Of a DNA stretch of 64,000 nucleotides, positions 9,283-17,615 are shown piece by piece. The DNA is taken from positions 62,001 through 126,000 of the forward strand of contig JAPKMW010000017.1 of assembly GCA_026645575.1 (NCBI GenBank). The letters are read 5' to 3'. Position numbers and translations under genes: made by a program. Every line of letters begins with the position of its first letter. The stretch's first letter is position 1. The notes below the pieces were generated by a model. That model saw only the letters and a program-made list of their open reading frames with translations. It ran no database searches and was not told the origin of the DNA. This DNA is from Caldilineaceae bacterium (lineage in GTDB: Bacteria > Chloroflexota > Anaerolineae > Caldilineales > Caldilineaceae).

Positions 9283-9345
9283 TAACTACTTAGCGCCTAG
9301 TCGTACCTCTGCGGGATGCGGCTAGGCGCTGAGTAGTTACCTTTT
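9282..9345 (+). terminator. Intrinsic terminator after the GT4 gene
   Basis: A 19-base stem (9282-9300 with 9322-9340, one G-T wobble) with a 21-base loop, followed by CTTTTT. The left arm starts at the last base of the upstream stop codon. This is the best-formed intrinsic terminator on the + strand of the window. Its core TAGCGCCTA is shared with the hairpin at 442-480. Confidence 0.8.
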
Positions 9346-9374
9346 TAATGTATTTGTTACCGAGGTCAATCATC

Positions 9375-9512
9375 ATGAAACAAGCACAACGTAGAGAACT
9401 ATTGACCGTTACACCGGTCGCTGCCAGTGGAGATAGCTGCCGGCACACACAGCGCATGACACAGCGCATCAATAACAGGGCGACCAACAGCCAGGGGGGC
9501 AACAGTGCTTAG
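9375..9512 (+). CDS. Possible 45-residue leader peptide overlapping the next gene
   Basis: ATG 9375 is preceded by GAGG (9362-9365) and the frame runs 45 codons to a TAG at 9510-9512, overlapping the GTG start of the sugar transferase (9505) by eight bases. The product is polar and basic (MKQAQRRELL...QGGNSA) with no known family. The overlap suggests translational coupling, but the frame could be fortuitous. Confidence 0.3.
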   Translation: MKQAQRRELLTVTPVAASGDSCRHTQRMTQRINNRATNSQGGNSA

Positions 9513-10941
9513 ACGATACAGTTGGTATTGGACACAAATCTTTCAGGGGGCCGATGTGGCGATTATTGTCGTCGCCTGGTTTTTCACAAAAGGGATGGTG
9601 TTGCCGAACTATCAAGTGGTGTTAGCCCAGAATCTCCCGACCATTGCGCTGCTGCTGATTGGCTGGGTCTTGCTGGCCCGGCTCTTTTCTCTCTACCAAT
9701 CCAAGCGCTTGTTTTCGCTTTGGGAAGAGATGAAGGTGGTCACACTGGTGGTGATCCTCTATGTCCTCCTGATCGATACTTTGGCCTCTTTCCGGCTCCT
9801 GGCGGCGCCCCAGCCGCTCCTCTTTGGTATGCTGGTCTGGCTGGGGGTCAGCACCTTTCATACCCTTCTGCGCGTAGGGTTGCGTTACATCCGGGTACGC
9901 GGACTCAATCAACGGCGGGTGCTGATCTATGGCGTCAACGCCACCGGTATACAGATGGCCGAAAACCTGTTGACGCGACCCCAGATCGGCATGAAGTTGG
10001 TCGGCTTTCTGGATGACCAATTGCAGCCGGAGACGCCGGGGACCGAACTAAACGCAACGAACTGCGCACCCCACCTGACCTGTGAAGGCAACCAGATTCC
10101 GCTCCTGGGCACAAGCAAGGATATGCGCCGGTTGGTGCAAGAACAGAACATTCACGAGGTGATTGTGACGTTGCCCTCCAACCAATATGAGCGGGTGAAG
10201 GCGTTTGTCCTGGCGATCAGCGATCTGCCGGTCAATGTGCGAGTAGTGCCCGATCTCTTTGATCTGATCTCGGTGCAGGCGCACAGCGAAGATGTGGGCG
10301 ACATCCCGGTAATCGGCGTCCGCCAGCCCTGTATCAGTGGCGTTGATGCTATTGTCAAACGGCTGATCGACCTGACAGTTTCCACAGTCGCGCTGATCGT
10401 CGCCGCACCGTTGATGGCGGTGATTGCCCTCTTGATCAAACTCGATTCCGGCGCCCCCATCCTCTTTCGCCAGGAGCGGATTGGTCTCAACGGCAAGCCC
10501 TTTACTATGTACAAATTCCGCACCATGGTGGTCGATGCCGAGCAGCGGCTGGATGAATTGATCAAGGTCGATGCCCTCAGCCAGCCCATGTTCAAAATCC
10601 GCAACGACCCACGCGTGACACGAATCGGCCGGTTGTTACGCAAGACCAGTCTCGACGAGCTACCCCAGTTGTTCAATGTCCTGCTGGGCGATATGAGTCT
10701 GGTGGGGCCGCGACCGGAAGAGATGCGGATTGTGCGCATGTACTCCTATGCCCAGCGCCAACGGCTGGCCGTGAAACCAGGGCTGACCGGGCCAATGCAG
10801 GTCAATGGCCGGGGTGATCTGAGCTTCGAAGATCGCCTGCGTCTGGAGATCAACTACATCAAGAACTATTCGCTCTACCACGATCTGGAATTGTTAGTCC
10901 AGACCGTACCGGTCGTCCTGCTAGGCAAGGGCGCCCATTAG
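9505..10941 (+). CDS. Polyprenyl-phosphate sugar-1-phosphate transferase (WbaP/EpsL-type priming enzyme)
   Basis: 478 residues starting at GTG 9505, with GGGGGG at 9494-9499. About four N-terminal membrane segments are followed by a Rossmann-like region (RRVLIYGVNATGIQ, about 136-149), a fifth membrane helix at about 283-313, and the catalytic bacterial sugar transferase domain. That domain has FRQERIGLNGKPF, MYKFRTM, KTSLDELPQLFNVL, GDMSLVGPRPE and KPGLTGPMQV. It transfers sugar-1-phosphate to undecaprenyl phosphate, the priming step of repeat-unit assembly. Length and domain order match complete family members. Confidence 0.93.
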   Translation: MLRRYSWYWTQIFQGADVAIIVVAWFFTKGMVLPNYQVVLAQNLPTIALLLIGWVLLARLFSLYQSKRLFSLWEEMKVVTLVVILYVLLIDTLASFRLLAAPQPLLFGMLVWLGVSTFHTLLRVGLRYIRVRGLNQRRVLIYGVNATGIQMAENLLTRPQIGMKLVGFLDDQLQPETPGTELNATNCAPHLTCEGNQIPLLGTSKDMRRLVQEQNIHEVIVTLPSNQYERVKAFVLAISDLPVNVRVVPDLFDLISVQAHSEDVGDIPVIGVRQPCISGVDAIVKRLIDLTVSTVALIVAAPLMAVIALLIKLDSGAPILFRQERIGLNGKPFTMYKFRTMVVDAEQRLDELIKVDALSQPMFKIRNDPRVTRIGRLLRKTSLDELPQLFNVLLGDMSLVGPRPEEMRIVRMYSYAQRQRLAVKPGLTGPMQVNGRGDLSFEDRLRLEINYIKNYSLYHDLELLVQTVPVVLLGKGAH

Positions 10942-10952
10942 ATAGTTTATTA

Positions 10953-11017
10953 GGTGGTGTGATGGTTGTCACGTTGGTTTCGACAAGCTCAACCAACGTG
11001 ACAACCATCACACCACC
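10953..11017. repeat. Perfect 27-bp inverted repeat, 11-base loop
   Basis: Arms at 10953-10979 and 10991-11017 are exact complements; the loop is TCGACAAGCTC. It fills most of the gap between two EPS genes. There is no T-run, so it is either a structural repeat or a Rho-assisted end. The centre TTTCGACAAGCTCAACC resembles words I recall from dispersed bacterial palindromes. Confidence 0.85.
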
Positions 11018-11040
11018 CGACCACATGACAAGGAAAGCGT

Positions 11041-12234
11041 ATGCGAAATAGACAACAACGGGTTGCCATCTTTTTACCGGCGCTCGAAGGGGGCGGGGCG
11101 GAACGGAGCATGTTGAACCTGGCGCAGGGCATGGTGACGCGCGGCTATGCCGTCGATCTGGTGGTGGCGCAGGCGGAGGGCGCCTATCTGAACCAAATTC
11201 CGGCTGGGGTGCAGCTTGTCGATCTGGGCAATGGTCGCCTGGTCAAGGGCAAACGCACGCTGCAACGCTTGCCGGCGCTGGTGCGCTATCTGCGGCGGCA
11301 ACAGCCGGACGCCATGATCGCGGCCATGAGCCACACCAATCTGGTTGCCATTTGGGCGCGTCTGCTGGCCGGCGGCAAGACCCGCCTGGCGGTCAACGAA
11401 CAGGTGGTCATTTCCAGCGACGCGCCCAATGCGCCCGATCGCTTTTTCCGCTTCACCCCGCGCCTGGCCCGCTACTGCTACCGCTGGGCCGATTGTGTCG
11501 TCGGCGTCTCGCAGAGTGTGATTGATGATCTGGTGCAGGTGGTGGGTGTGCCGGCGCGGCTGACAAAGGTGATCTACAACCCTGGCGTCACCTCCCAATT
11601 GCGAGAAAAGGTGCAGGCGCCGCTCGACCACCCCTGGTTTCAGCCCGGCCAACCGCCGGTTTTTCTGGGCGTGGGGCGCTTAGCCAAACAGAAAGATTTC
11701 CCCACCCTGATCGAAGCCTTTGCTCGTGTGCGCAAGGAGCAAGTCGCACGCCTGGTCATTTTGGGCGAAGGGCCGGATCGACCGGCGCTGGAAGCGCTGG
11801 TGCGCAAGCTGGGCTTGACGGAAGATGTCAGCCTGCCCGGCTTTGTGGTCAATCCCTATGCCTACATGGCGCGGGCGTCGGCCTTTGTGTTGTCGTCGCT
11901 TTGGGAAGGTTTGCCGACGGTGGTGGTGGAGGCGCTCTACTGTGGTGCGCCGGTGATCTCCACCGATTGTCCCGGTGGTTCGCGCGAGATTTTGCAGGAT
12001 GGGCGCATTGGGCCACTGACGCCCCCTGGCGACCCTGACGCCCTGGCGGCAGCGATGGTGCAAGCCATCCAAGGCCGGATCGCCCGCCCGCCCAAGGAGA
12101 GCTGGCAACCCTATGCCCTCGAAACCATTGTCGATCAATATGTTGACCTCCTCCTCAACAAGCCCAACCAGAACAAGCCTACCCAGAAGTCCCAGCCGGG
12201 GGAAGTCCGCTTCTCCCGCGCCCATTCCGCTTGA
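11041..12234 (+). CDS. GT4-type glycosyltransferase
   Basis: 397 residues from ATG 11041 with AAGGAAAG upstream. It opens with LPALEGGGAERSMLNLA, the glycine-rich acceptor loop of GT4 enzymes. The C-terminal domain has VGRLAKQKDFPTLIEAFA (about 211-228) and SSLWEGLPTVVVEALYCG with the E-x7-E pattern, then STDCPGGSREIL. Probably a sugar-adding enzyme of the EPS repeat unit. The stop overlaps the region of the heparinase-like start (ATG 12243), indicating an operon. Confidence 0.87.
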   Translation: MRNRQQRVAIFLPALEGGGAERSMLNLAQGMVTRGYAVDLVVAQAEGAYLNQIPAGVQLVDLGNGRLVKGKRTLQRLPALVRYLRRQQPDAMIAAMSHTNLVAIWARLLAGGKTRLAVNEQVVISSDAPNAPDRFFRFTPRLARYCYRWADCVVGVSQSVIDDLVQVVGVPARLTKVIYNPGVTSQLREKVQAPLDHPWFQPGQPPVFLGVGRLAKQKDFPTLIEAFARVRKEQVARLVILGEGPDRPALEALVRKLGLTEDVSLPGFVVNPYAYMARASAFVLSSLWEGLPTVVVEALYCGAPVISTDCPGGSREILQDGRIGPLTPPGDPDALAAAMVQAIQGRIARPPKESWQPYALETIVDQYVDLLLNKPNQNKPTQKSQPGEVRFSRAHSA

Positions 12235-12242
12235 GAGACACA

Positions 12243-14141
12243 ATGCAAGCCATTACCCGTTATCTGGCCGCCGTGCGCTATCTGCGGCCCATCCAAGTGC
12301 AGGGGCGTCTGCGTCTGCTGCTCCAACGCAAAGGGCTGCACCGCTCACGGCTCTATCGCGCCGCCTATCAACGGTGCGCCACCGGCAAGGAAGCAGCGAC
12401 GCCTTTGCCGCTGCTGCCGGCGACGCACCCGGTGGGCAATGTGATGGATGACAATCGCCCCGAAGAATTAGCGCACAATCGCTTCACCTTCCTCAACCGT
12501 ACGGTTGACTTGGGGTCGCCTATCCGGTGGCTGCCGGCTGGGGAAGCGCCGTTGTGGCAGTACAACCTGCACTACTTTCATTACGCCGTGACATTGGGCA
12601 ATGCTTATGCCTACGGCAACAACTTGGACGCCTATCCGCTCTTCCGCCGGCTGGTGCAAGAGTGGATGGCCGGCTGCCCGGTTGCCACGCCCGTCGCTTG
12701 GGATGCCTACCCCACATCGCTGCGCATGACCAACTGGATCAAAGCGTACACCTTATTTGCGCCGCTCTTACGCAAGGATGACGCCTTTGCCGCCCAGTTG
12801 CGCCAGAGCCTCTTTGTCCAGGCCAGCTTCTTGGAGCATCACATTGAGTATCACCTGATGGGCAACCATTTGCTGGAAAATGGGCGTGCGTTACTGCTGG
12901 CCGGTCTCTTCTTCACCGATAGCCGCACCCAACAGACAACCCGGCGCTGGCAGGCCAAAGGCAAGGCGATTCTCTGGGGCGAATTGGCGGAACAATTTCT
13001 GGCAGACGGCGGTCATTTTGAACGCAGCCCCATGTACCACCACCTCTATCTACACCTCTACCAGGAAGTGATCGCGCTCTTGCAAGCGCAAGGGCAGCTT
13101 GTGCCGGCAACCGTGGAACAGCGGGTGGCGGCCATGGCCGACTGGTTGGGCGCCGTCCTCCACCCGGACGGCAACATTCCGCTGCTCAACGATGCCGTCT
13201 TTGGCATGGTCAAGCAGCCACCGCGGTTGCCGGCTGCGCAGATCACTCCGGTCCATGGATTGAAGGCGCTGGCCGACAGTGGCTATTTTGTCTTTCGCGA
13301 CCGGGACGCGCAACATTTCCTGATCTTTGATTGCGGCCCCCTTGGCCCGGACTATTTCCCCAGCCACGGCCATTGCGACGCCTTGAGCTATGAGTTGTCG
13401 CTGGCCGGTCAACGCTTCATTGTCGATGCCGGCGTGGAGAACTATGACGGCGACCAGGAGCGGCGCCTCTACTATCGCAGCACCCGCGCCCATAACACCG
13501 TGGTCGTCGATGAAGCCGAACAATCGGAAATTTGGGATCGCTATCGGGTCGCCCGGCGCGCCCATCCGTTGGCGGTTGGTTGGAGCGACGATGGCGCCGA
13601 CCTGGCCTATGTGGTGGGCGCGCATACCGGCTACCAACGCCTACCGGGCAAAGTAACCCATCGGCGCTGGCTCTGCTGGGTGGATCGCCGCTTCTGGTTG
13701 GTCTGTGACTTGTTGACTGGCCAAGGGCGCCACCGGATCGAGAGCCTGATCCACTTTCACCCGGCGGTGGCGGTCATGCGCACGCCTGATCCTCAGGCCG
13801 GTCAACCGGGGGGCGCGGTCTGCTGTGCAGGCATCACCTTGCAACTTGTGACGTGGGGTGCGCAAACGGTGACGAGTTATTACGGCAACAGCAACCCGTT
13901 GCAGGGGTGGGTCGCCCCGGATTTTGGCTTGGAGATGAAGAACATCGTTTGGGGGCTGGGACAGGAGATCGCACTGCCGGCTTGGAGCGGCTATGTACTC
14001 TGGCCGGGCCAAGAGGCATTGACCGTTGCCTATGCGCCAACCTTGGCCGCCAACGGCGATCAGCAGTGCCGCATCACGGTGACAACGGCTGATCGCACTT
14101 ATCAGCTTGTATGCACCAACGAGGGTGCAAGAGTGGAGTAG
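12243..14141 (+). CDS. Heparinase II/III-family protein
   Basis: 632 residues from ATG 12243 (TTG 12231 is in frame and overlaps the previous stop). The N-terminal alpha-helical toroid region has LWQYNLHYFHYA and HHIEYHLMGNHLLENGRALL. The C-terminal beta part has PSHGHCDALSYELS, FIVDAGVENYDG and RAHNTVVVD, the typical Hepar_II_III module with conserved His, Asp and Tyr. Such proteins occur in EPS loci, where they may trim or modify the uronate-containing polymer. No signal peptide is evident, so cytoplasmic or membrane-associated action is possible. Confidence 0.85.
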   Translation: MQAITRYLAAVRYLRPIQVQGRLRLLLQRKGLHRSRLYRAAYQRCATGKEAATPLPLLPATHPVGNVMDDNRPEELAHNRFTFLNRTVDLGSPIRWLPAGEAPLWQYNLHYFHYAVTLGNAYAYGNNLDAYPLFRRLVQEWMAGCPVATPVAWDAYPTSLRMTNWIKAYTLFAPLLRKDDAFAAQLRQSLFVQASFLEHHIEYHLMGNHLLENGRALLLAGLFFTDSRTQQTTRRWQAKGKAILWGELAEQFLADGGHFERSPMYHHLYLHLYQEVIALLQAQGQLVPATVEQRVAAMADWLGAVLHPDGNIPLLNDAVFGMVKQPPRLPAAQITPVHGLKALADSGYFVFRDRDAQHFLIFDCGPLGPDYFPSHGHCDALSYELSLAGQRFIVDAGVENYDGDQERRLYYRSTRAHNTVVVDEAEQSEIWDRYRVARRAHPLAVGWSDDGADLAYVVGAHTGYQRLPGKVTHRRWLCWVDRRFWLVCDLLTGQGRHRIESLIHFHPAVAVMRTPDPQAGQPGGAVCCAGITLQLVTWGAQTVTSYYGNSNPLQGWVAPDFGLEMKNIVWGLGQEIALPAWSGYVLWPGQEALTVAYAPTLAANGDQQCRITVTTADRTYQLVCTNEGARVE

Positions 14142-14183
14142 GGTTGTGAATATTGCAGTTACATCGTTACAGGAGCTCAAGCC

Positions 14184-15452
14184 ATGAATATTACCATTGT
14201 CGCCCAACGCTTTCCGTTTCCGCTTGATCGCGGCGACCGCTTGACAATTTACCATTTGGTCAAGTATCTCTCACAGCGCCACCGGATCACGCTAATCACC
14301 TTTACCGAACCTTACCATGAGCGCGCCTGGGAAGCCGAACTCCAACCCTATTGTGTGCGCATAGAGAACATCCCCATGCGTAAATGGCGCTGTTATGCCA
14401 ACTGCATCACTGGCGCCATCAGCACCCTGCCGTTGCAACTGCATTACAACTATGATCCGGCCATGGCGCGCTTGGTAGATCAGGTCATCAGCGAAAGTAA
14501 ACCGGATCTGCTCTATGCCCACTATATTCGCATGGGGCGCTACACCGAAAAATATCGCCAATACCCGCGTGTGCTGGCAATGCAATTGTCAATGACCTTG
14601 AATTACCAACGGTTGGCCGAAAACGCTACCGATTGGTTGCACAAGCTGCTCTACACCATCGAGTACCGGAAATTACGCCACTTTGAGGCCAGCTTTGCCC
14701 GCCAATTTGATAAGGTGATGTTGATCTCCCCGCGTGATCTGGAAGCCATGGCCGCTGACCCGCCGCTGACCAATGTCTTCTTCAACCCCCACGGCGTTGA
14801 CTTCGACTATTTCAAGCCCGATCCCACGGTGGCAAAAGAGCCGAACAGCCTGATCTTTACCGGCAACATGAAGTACATGCCCAATGTGGATGCCATCACC
14901 TACTTCTGCCGCCAGATCCTGCCGCTGGTGCGCCAACAGATCCCTGATGTGCGCCTCGCCATTGTCGGGACGCGACCACTCCCTGAAGTGATGGCGCTGG
15001 CGGAGGATCCGGCCATCACCGTGACCGGGCGAGTGCCCGATCTGCGCGACTATTTGCAGCGCGCCCAAGTGGCGATTGCACCCATGCGCACCGCCGCCGG
15101 TCTACTCAACAAGGTGTTGGAAGGCATGGCCATGGGACTGCCGATGGTGGTCAGTCCCATGGCAAATGAAGGGATCCGGGCGGAAGCGGGCGAGCAGATC
15201 TTGATCGGCGACACGCCGCAAGCCTTCGCCGATCATGTGGTTGAGTTGCTCAAAAACCCGGCCCGCCGCCAGGCCGTAGGCAGTGCCGCGCGCGACTTTA
15301 TTCTCCATCAATGGTCGTGGACTGGATATCTCCAAGAGTTGGAGCAGATGTTCTGTGAACTGGTGGAGCGCTTCCCCCACCAGCGGCATGCACCCGCCGT
15401 GCCAGCTATGCCGACATGGGCAGGTGTACAGCCGGTGAAGGTGAAGGGGTGA
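14184..15452 (+). CDS. Glycosyltransferase resembling the TIGR03087 (XrtA-associated) family
   Basis: 422 residues from ATG 14184 with AGGAG at 14171-14175. The start IVAQRFPFPLDRGDRL and HLVKYLSQRHRITLIT match, from memory, glycosyltransferases found in exosortase-A-linked EPS loci. The GT4 domain has LIFTGNMKYMPNVDA and TAAGLLNKVLEGMAMGLPMVVS. The last residues (PVKVKG) are encoded by the left arm of an inverted repeat (15438-15520), so the native end may be altered. No exosortase is visible in this window. Confidence 0.8.
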   Translation: MNITIVAQRFPFPLDRGDRLTIYHLVKYLSQRHRITLITFTEPYHERAWEAELQPYCVRIENIPMRKWRCYANCITGAISTLPLQLHYNYDPAMARLVDQVISESKPDLLYAHYIRMGRYTEKYRQYPRVLAMQLSMTLNYQRLAENATDWLHKLLYTIEYRKLRHFEASFARQFDKVMLISPRDLEAMAADPPLTNVFFNPHGVDFDYFKPDPTVAKEPNSLIFTGNMKYMPNVDAITYFCRQILPLVRQQIPDVRLAIVGTRPLPEVMALAEDPAITVTGRVPDLRDYLQRAQVAIAPMRTAAGLLNKVLEGMAMGLPMVVSPMANEGIRAEAGEQILIGDTPQAFADHVVELLKNPARRQAVGSAARDFILHQWSWTGYLQELEQMFCELVERFPHQRHAPAVPAMPTWAGVQPVKVKG

Positions 15453-15520
15453 CAGGATGACAGGGTGACAGGGCGGCAAAACGATTACGTCACCTTGTCA
15501 CCCTGTCGCCCCTTCACCTT
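15438..15520. repeat. About 30-bp imperfect inverted repeat of GTGACAGG-type units
   Basis: Left arm 15438-15467 and right arm 15491-15520 are near-complements with few mismatches. Each arm is itself a tandem of GACAGGGT-like words. The left arm overlaps the last codons and stop of the glycosyltransferase gene. A similar GACAAGATGACAAGATG tandem lies at about 30942-30970 after the SDR gene. Confidence 0.75.
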
Positions 15521-15564
15521 ATCCAAGTGAATCGGTGTAAACGCTATTAAAGGACAGATGACGT

Positions 15565-17496
15565 ATGTGTGGTATTTGTGGCTTTGTACGGACTACCCCC
15601 CATGACCCACAGCGCGATGCAGCGGCGCTCAAGCAAATGTGTGATCGCATCCGCCACCGTGGGCCGGACGCGGAAGGGCAGCGCGTCTTTGATGGTCGCA
15701 TCTTTCTGGGCCATCGCCGCCTCTCGATCATTGACCTCTCGCCGCTGGCCCATCAACCGCTTACCAACGAAGATGGCTCAATCTGGATCGTCTATAACGG
15801 CGAGGTCTATAACTATCAGCAATTTCGCACACCCTTGCTGGCCGGTGGTCACCTCATGCGCTCATCGGGGGATACCGAGACTTTGGTGCATCTGTATGAA
15901 GATCTGGGCGTTGGGATGCTCAATCAATTGAATGGCATGTTTGCCTTTGCGCTCTGGGACGCCCGTGAGCAACAGCTCTTTTGTGCGCGCGATGCCTTTG
16001 GCATCAAACCCTTCTATTACACCCGGATCAACGACGGCATCGCCTTTGCCTCAGAGATCAAGGCGCTGCTGGTTCTGCCAGAGGTGCAGGCGCAGTTGGA
16101 TCCCGCCGCTTTTTGGCAGAATATGTCCTTCCGCTATGTGCCGGGGGACAAAACGCTCTTTGCCGGTATTCACAAGCTGCTGCCGGGTCACTACCTGCGC
16201 TGGCGCCCCGACGGCACGCTGGAGATTGACTGTTGGGTAGATCGGGTGCGTCGCCAGCGGCAGACGAATGGTCATGCGCCCAAGGTGAGTGACTTGCGCG
16301 ACGCGCTCCAATCGGCGGTGCGTAGTCAATTGGTGGCCGATGTCCCCGTCGGCAGTTTTCTGAGTGGCGGGCTGGATTCGAGCCTGGTGACGGCGTTGAT
16401 GTGCCGCGCTAGCCAGCCCATGCGCGAAGTGCGCACCTACACCGTTGGCTATGATGACAGCGAATTGCCAAACCGGCATGGCGTAGATCGGACAAGCTAC
16501 ATTGATGAGATGGCGGCGCGCTACCCGATCAGCCGCCAGATCATCCCGCCGGTCATCGACCCCAATCAGGTGTTGAACCATGAGCTGCTCAAGCAGATTG
16601 TCTGGCACTTGGAAGAGCCGGTCTTTGATTCGGCGCTGGTCAATGCCATTCGGATCGCCAAAACGGCGCGTCAGGATGGCACCCCGGTGCTGCTGTGTGG
16701 TCATGGCGCCGATGAACTCTTTGGCGGCTATCGGCGACACAAGGCGGCGACCTTCCTCGACACCACCCGCAAAATTCCTGCCCCCATCCTCCGGCTGGCT
16801 GCCGGGTTGGGCCAGTTGCTGCCGACCGATTCGTACCGTATCAAGCACTTCCTGGAAACCGTCTCGCAACCGACGCCCTATGATCTAATCAACATTTCGT
16901 TCTTAAACTCGTTAGACGCCTGCCGCGGCATGTTGCGCCCCGATTTTCTCAACGGCCACCGGGCCGAGGATGCCATGGCCTATCATGTGCAGATTCTCAA
17001 TTCCTACCAGGCAACCGATCTGGTGGATGCCTCTTTATATCTCGACCAATGGACCTATCTGGTCGATCAGAATCTGCTCTATATGGACAAGATGTCGATG
17101 GCCCACTCGATTGAGTCACGCGTACCCTATCTGGACTGGGAGCTTTATGAGCTGGCGAGCCAAATTCCCAGCGATCAGTTGGTGACCAAGCAGAAGTTGA
17201 AGGCGATTTTGCATGAAGCTGCCGCGCCCTACTTGCCACCGTCGATTTTGAACCGACCCAAATCGGGCTTTGGCATTCTCTACCTGTATGACTGGTGGCA
17301 GACGCAGAAACCGGATTGGTTCGAGGATCTTTTCCAAGCCGCGGTCAAGCGCGGCTGGTATGAACCAAAGTCGGTGATCCAGAGCCGCGCGCAGGCGGAG
17401 CGAGGTAACGCGCGTTCGTCGGAATTGCTCCTCAGCATTCTCCTTAGTGAAGTATGGGCGCAATGTTTCCTGGAGCGGGCCTATCTCCCGGCTTGA
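15565..17496 (+). CDS. asnB: Asparagine synthase (glutamine-hydrolysing)
   Basis: 643 residues. It begins MCGICGF, giving the catalytic Cys2 of the class II glutamine amidotransferase domain, with RHRGPD, GHRRLSI and YNGEVYN following. The synthetase domain has the PP-loop SGGLDSSLV at about 270 and later GHGADELFGGY. Length is normal for AsnB. AAGGA lies about 10 bases upstream of ATG 15565. In EPS loci such enzymes may amidate sugar acids rather than free aspartate; that is inference from context. It is the last gene of the EPS run. Confidence 0.9.
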   Translation: MCGICGFVRTTPHDPQRDAAALKQMCDRIRHRGPDAEGQRVFDGRIFLGHRRLSIIDLSPLAHQPLTNEDGSIWIVYNGEVYNYQQFRTPLLAGGHLMRSSGDTETLVHLYEDLGVGMLNQLNGMFAFALWDAREQQLFCARDAFGIKPFYYTRINDGIAFASEIKALLVLPEVQAQLDPAAFWQNMSFRYVPGDKTLFAGIHKLLPGHYLRWRPDGTLEIDCWVDRVRRQRQTNGHAPKVSDLRDALQSAVRSQLVADVPVGSFLSGGLDSSLVTALMCRASQPMREVRTYTVGYDDSELPNRHGVDRTSYIDEMAARYPISRQIIPPVIDPNQVLNHELLKQIVWHLEEPVFDSALVNAIRIAKTARQDGTPVLLCGHGADELFGGYRRHKAATFLDTTRKIPAPILRLAAGLGQLLPTDSYRIKHFLETVSQPTPYDLINISFLNSLDACRGMLRPDFLNGHRAEDAMAYHVQILNSYQATDLVDASLYLDQWTYLVDQNLLYMDKMSMAHSIESRVPYLDWELYELASQIPSDQLVTKQKLKAILHEAAAPYLPPSILNRPKSGFGILYLYDWWQTQKPDWFEDLFQAAVKRGWYEPKSVIQSRAQAERGNARSSELLLSILLSEVWAQCFLERAYLPA

Positions 17497-17615
17497 TTGG
17501 CAGCTTACCCAGCGCACAAAGCGTAACGACCATTTTTCGAGCAGTTTCAGGCAGCCGCCAACTGATGCTGATCCCCCAGCCCGGCAGCTTTGCTCGTCAA
17601 GCGAAAGTTTGATCA

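Noticed and set aside
16051..16869. 272-codon minus-strand frame
   Set aside because: Antisense shadow of the asparagine synthase gene.
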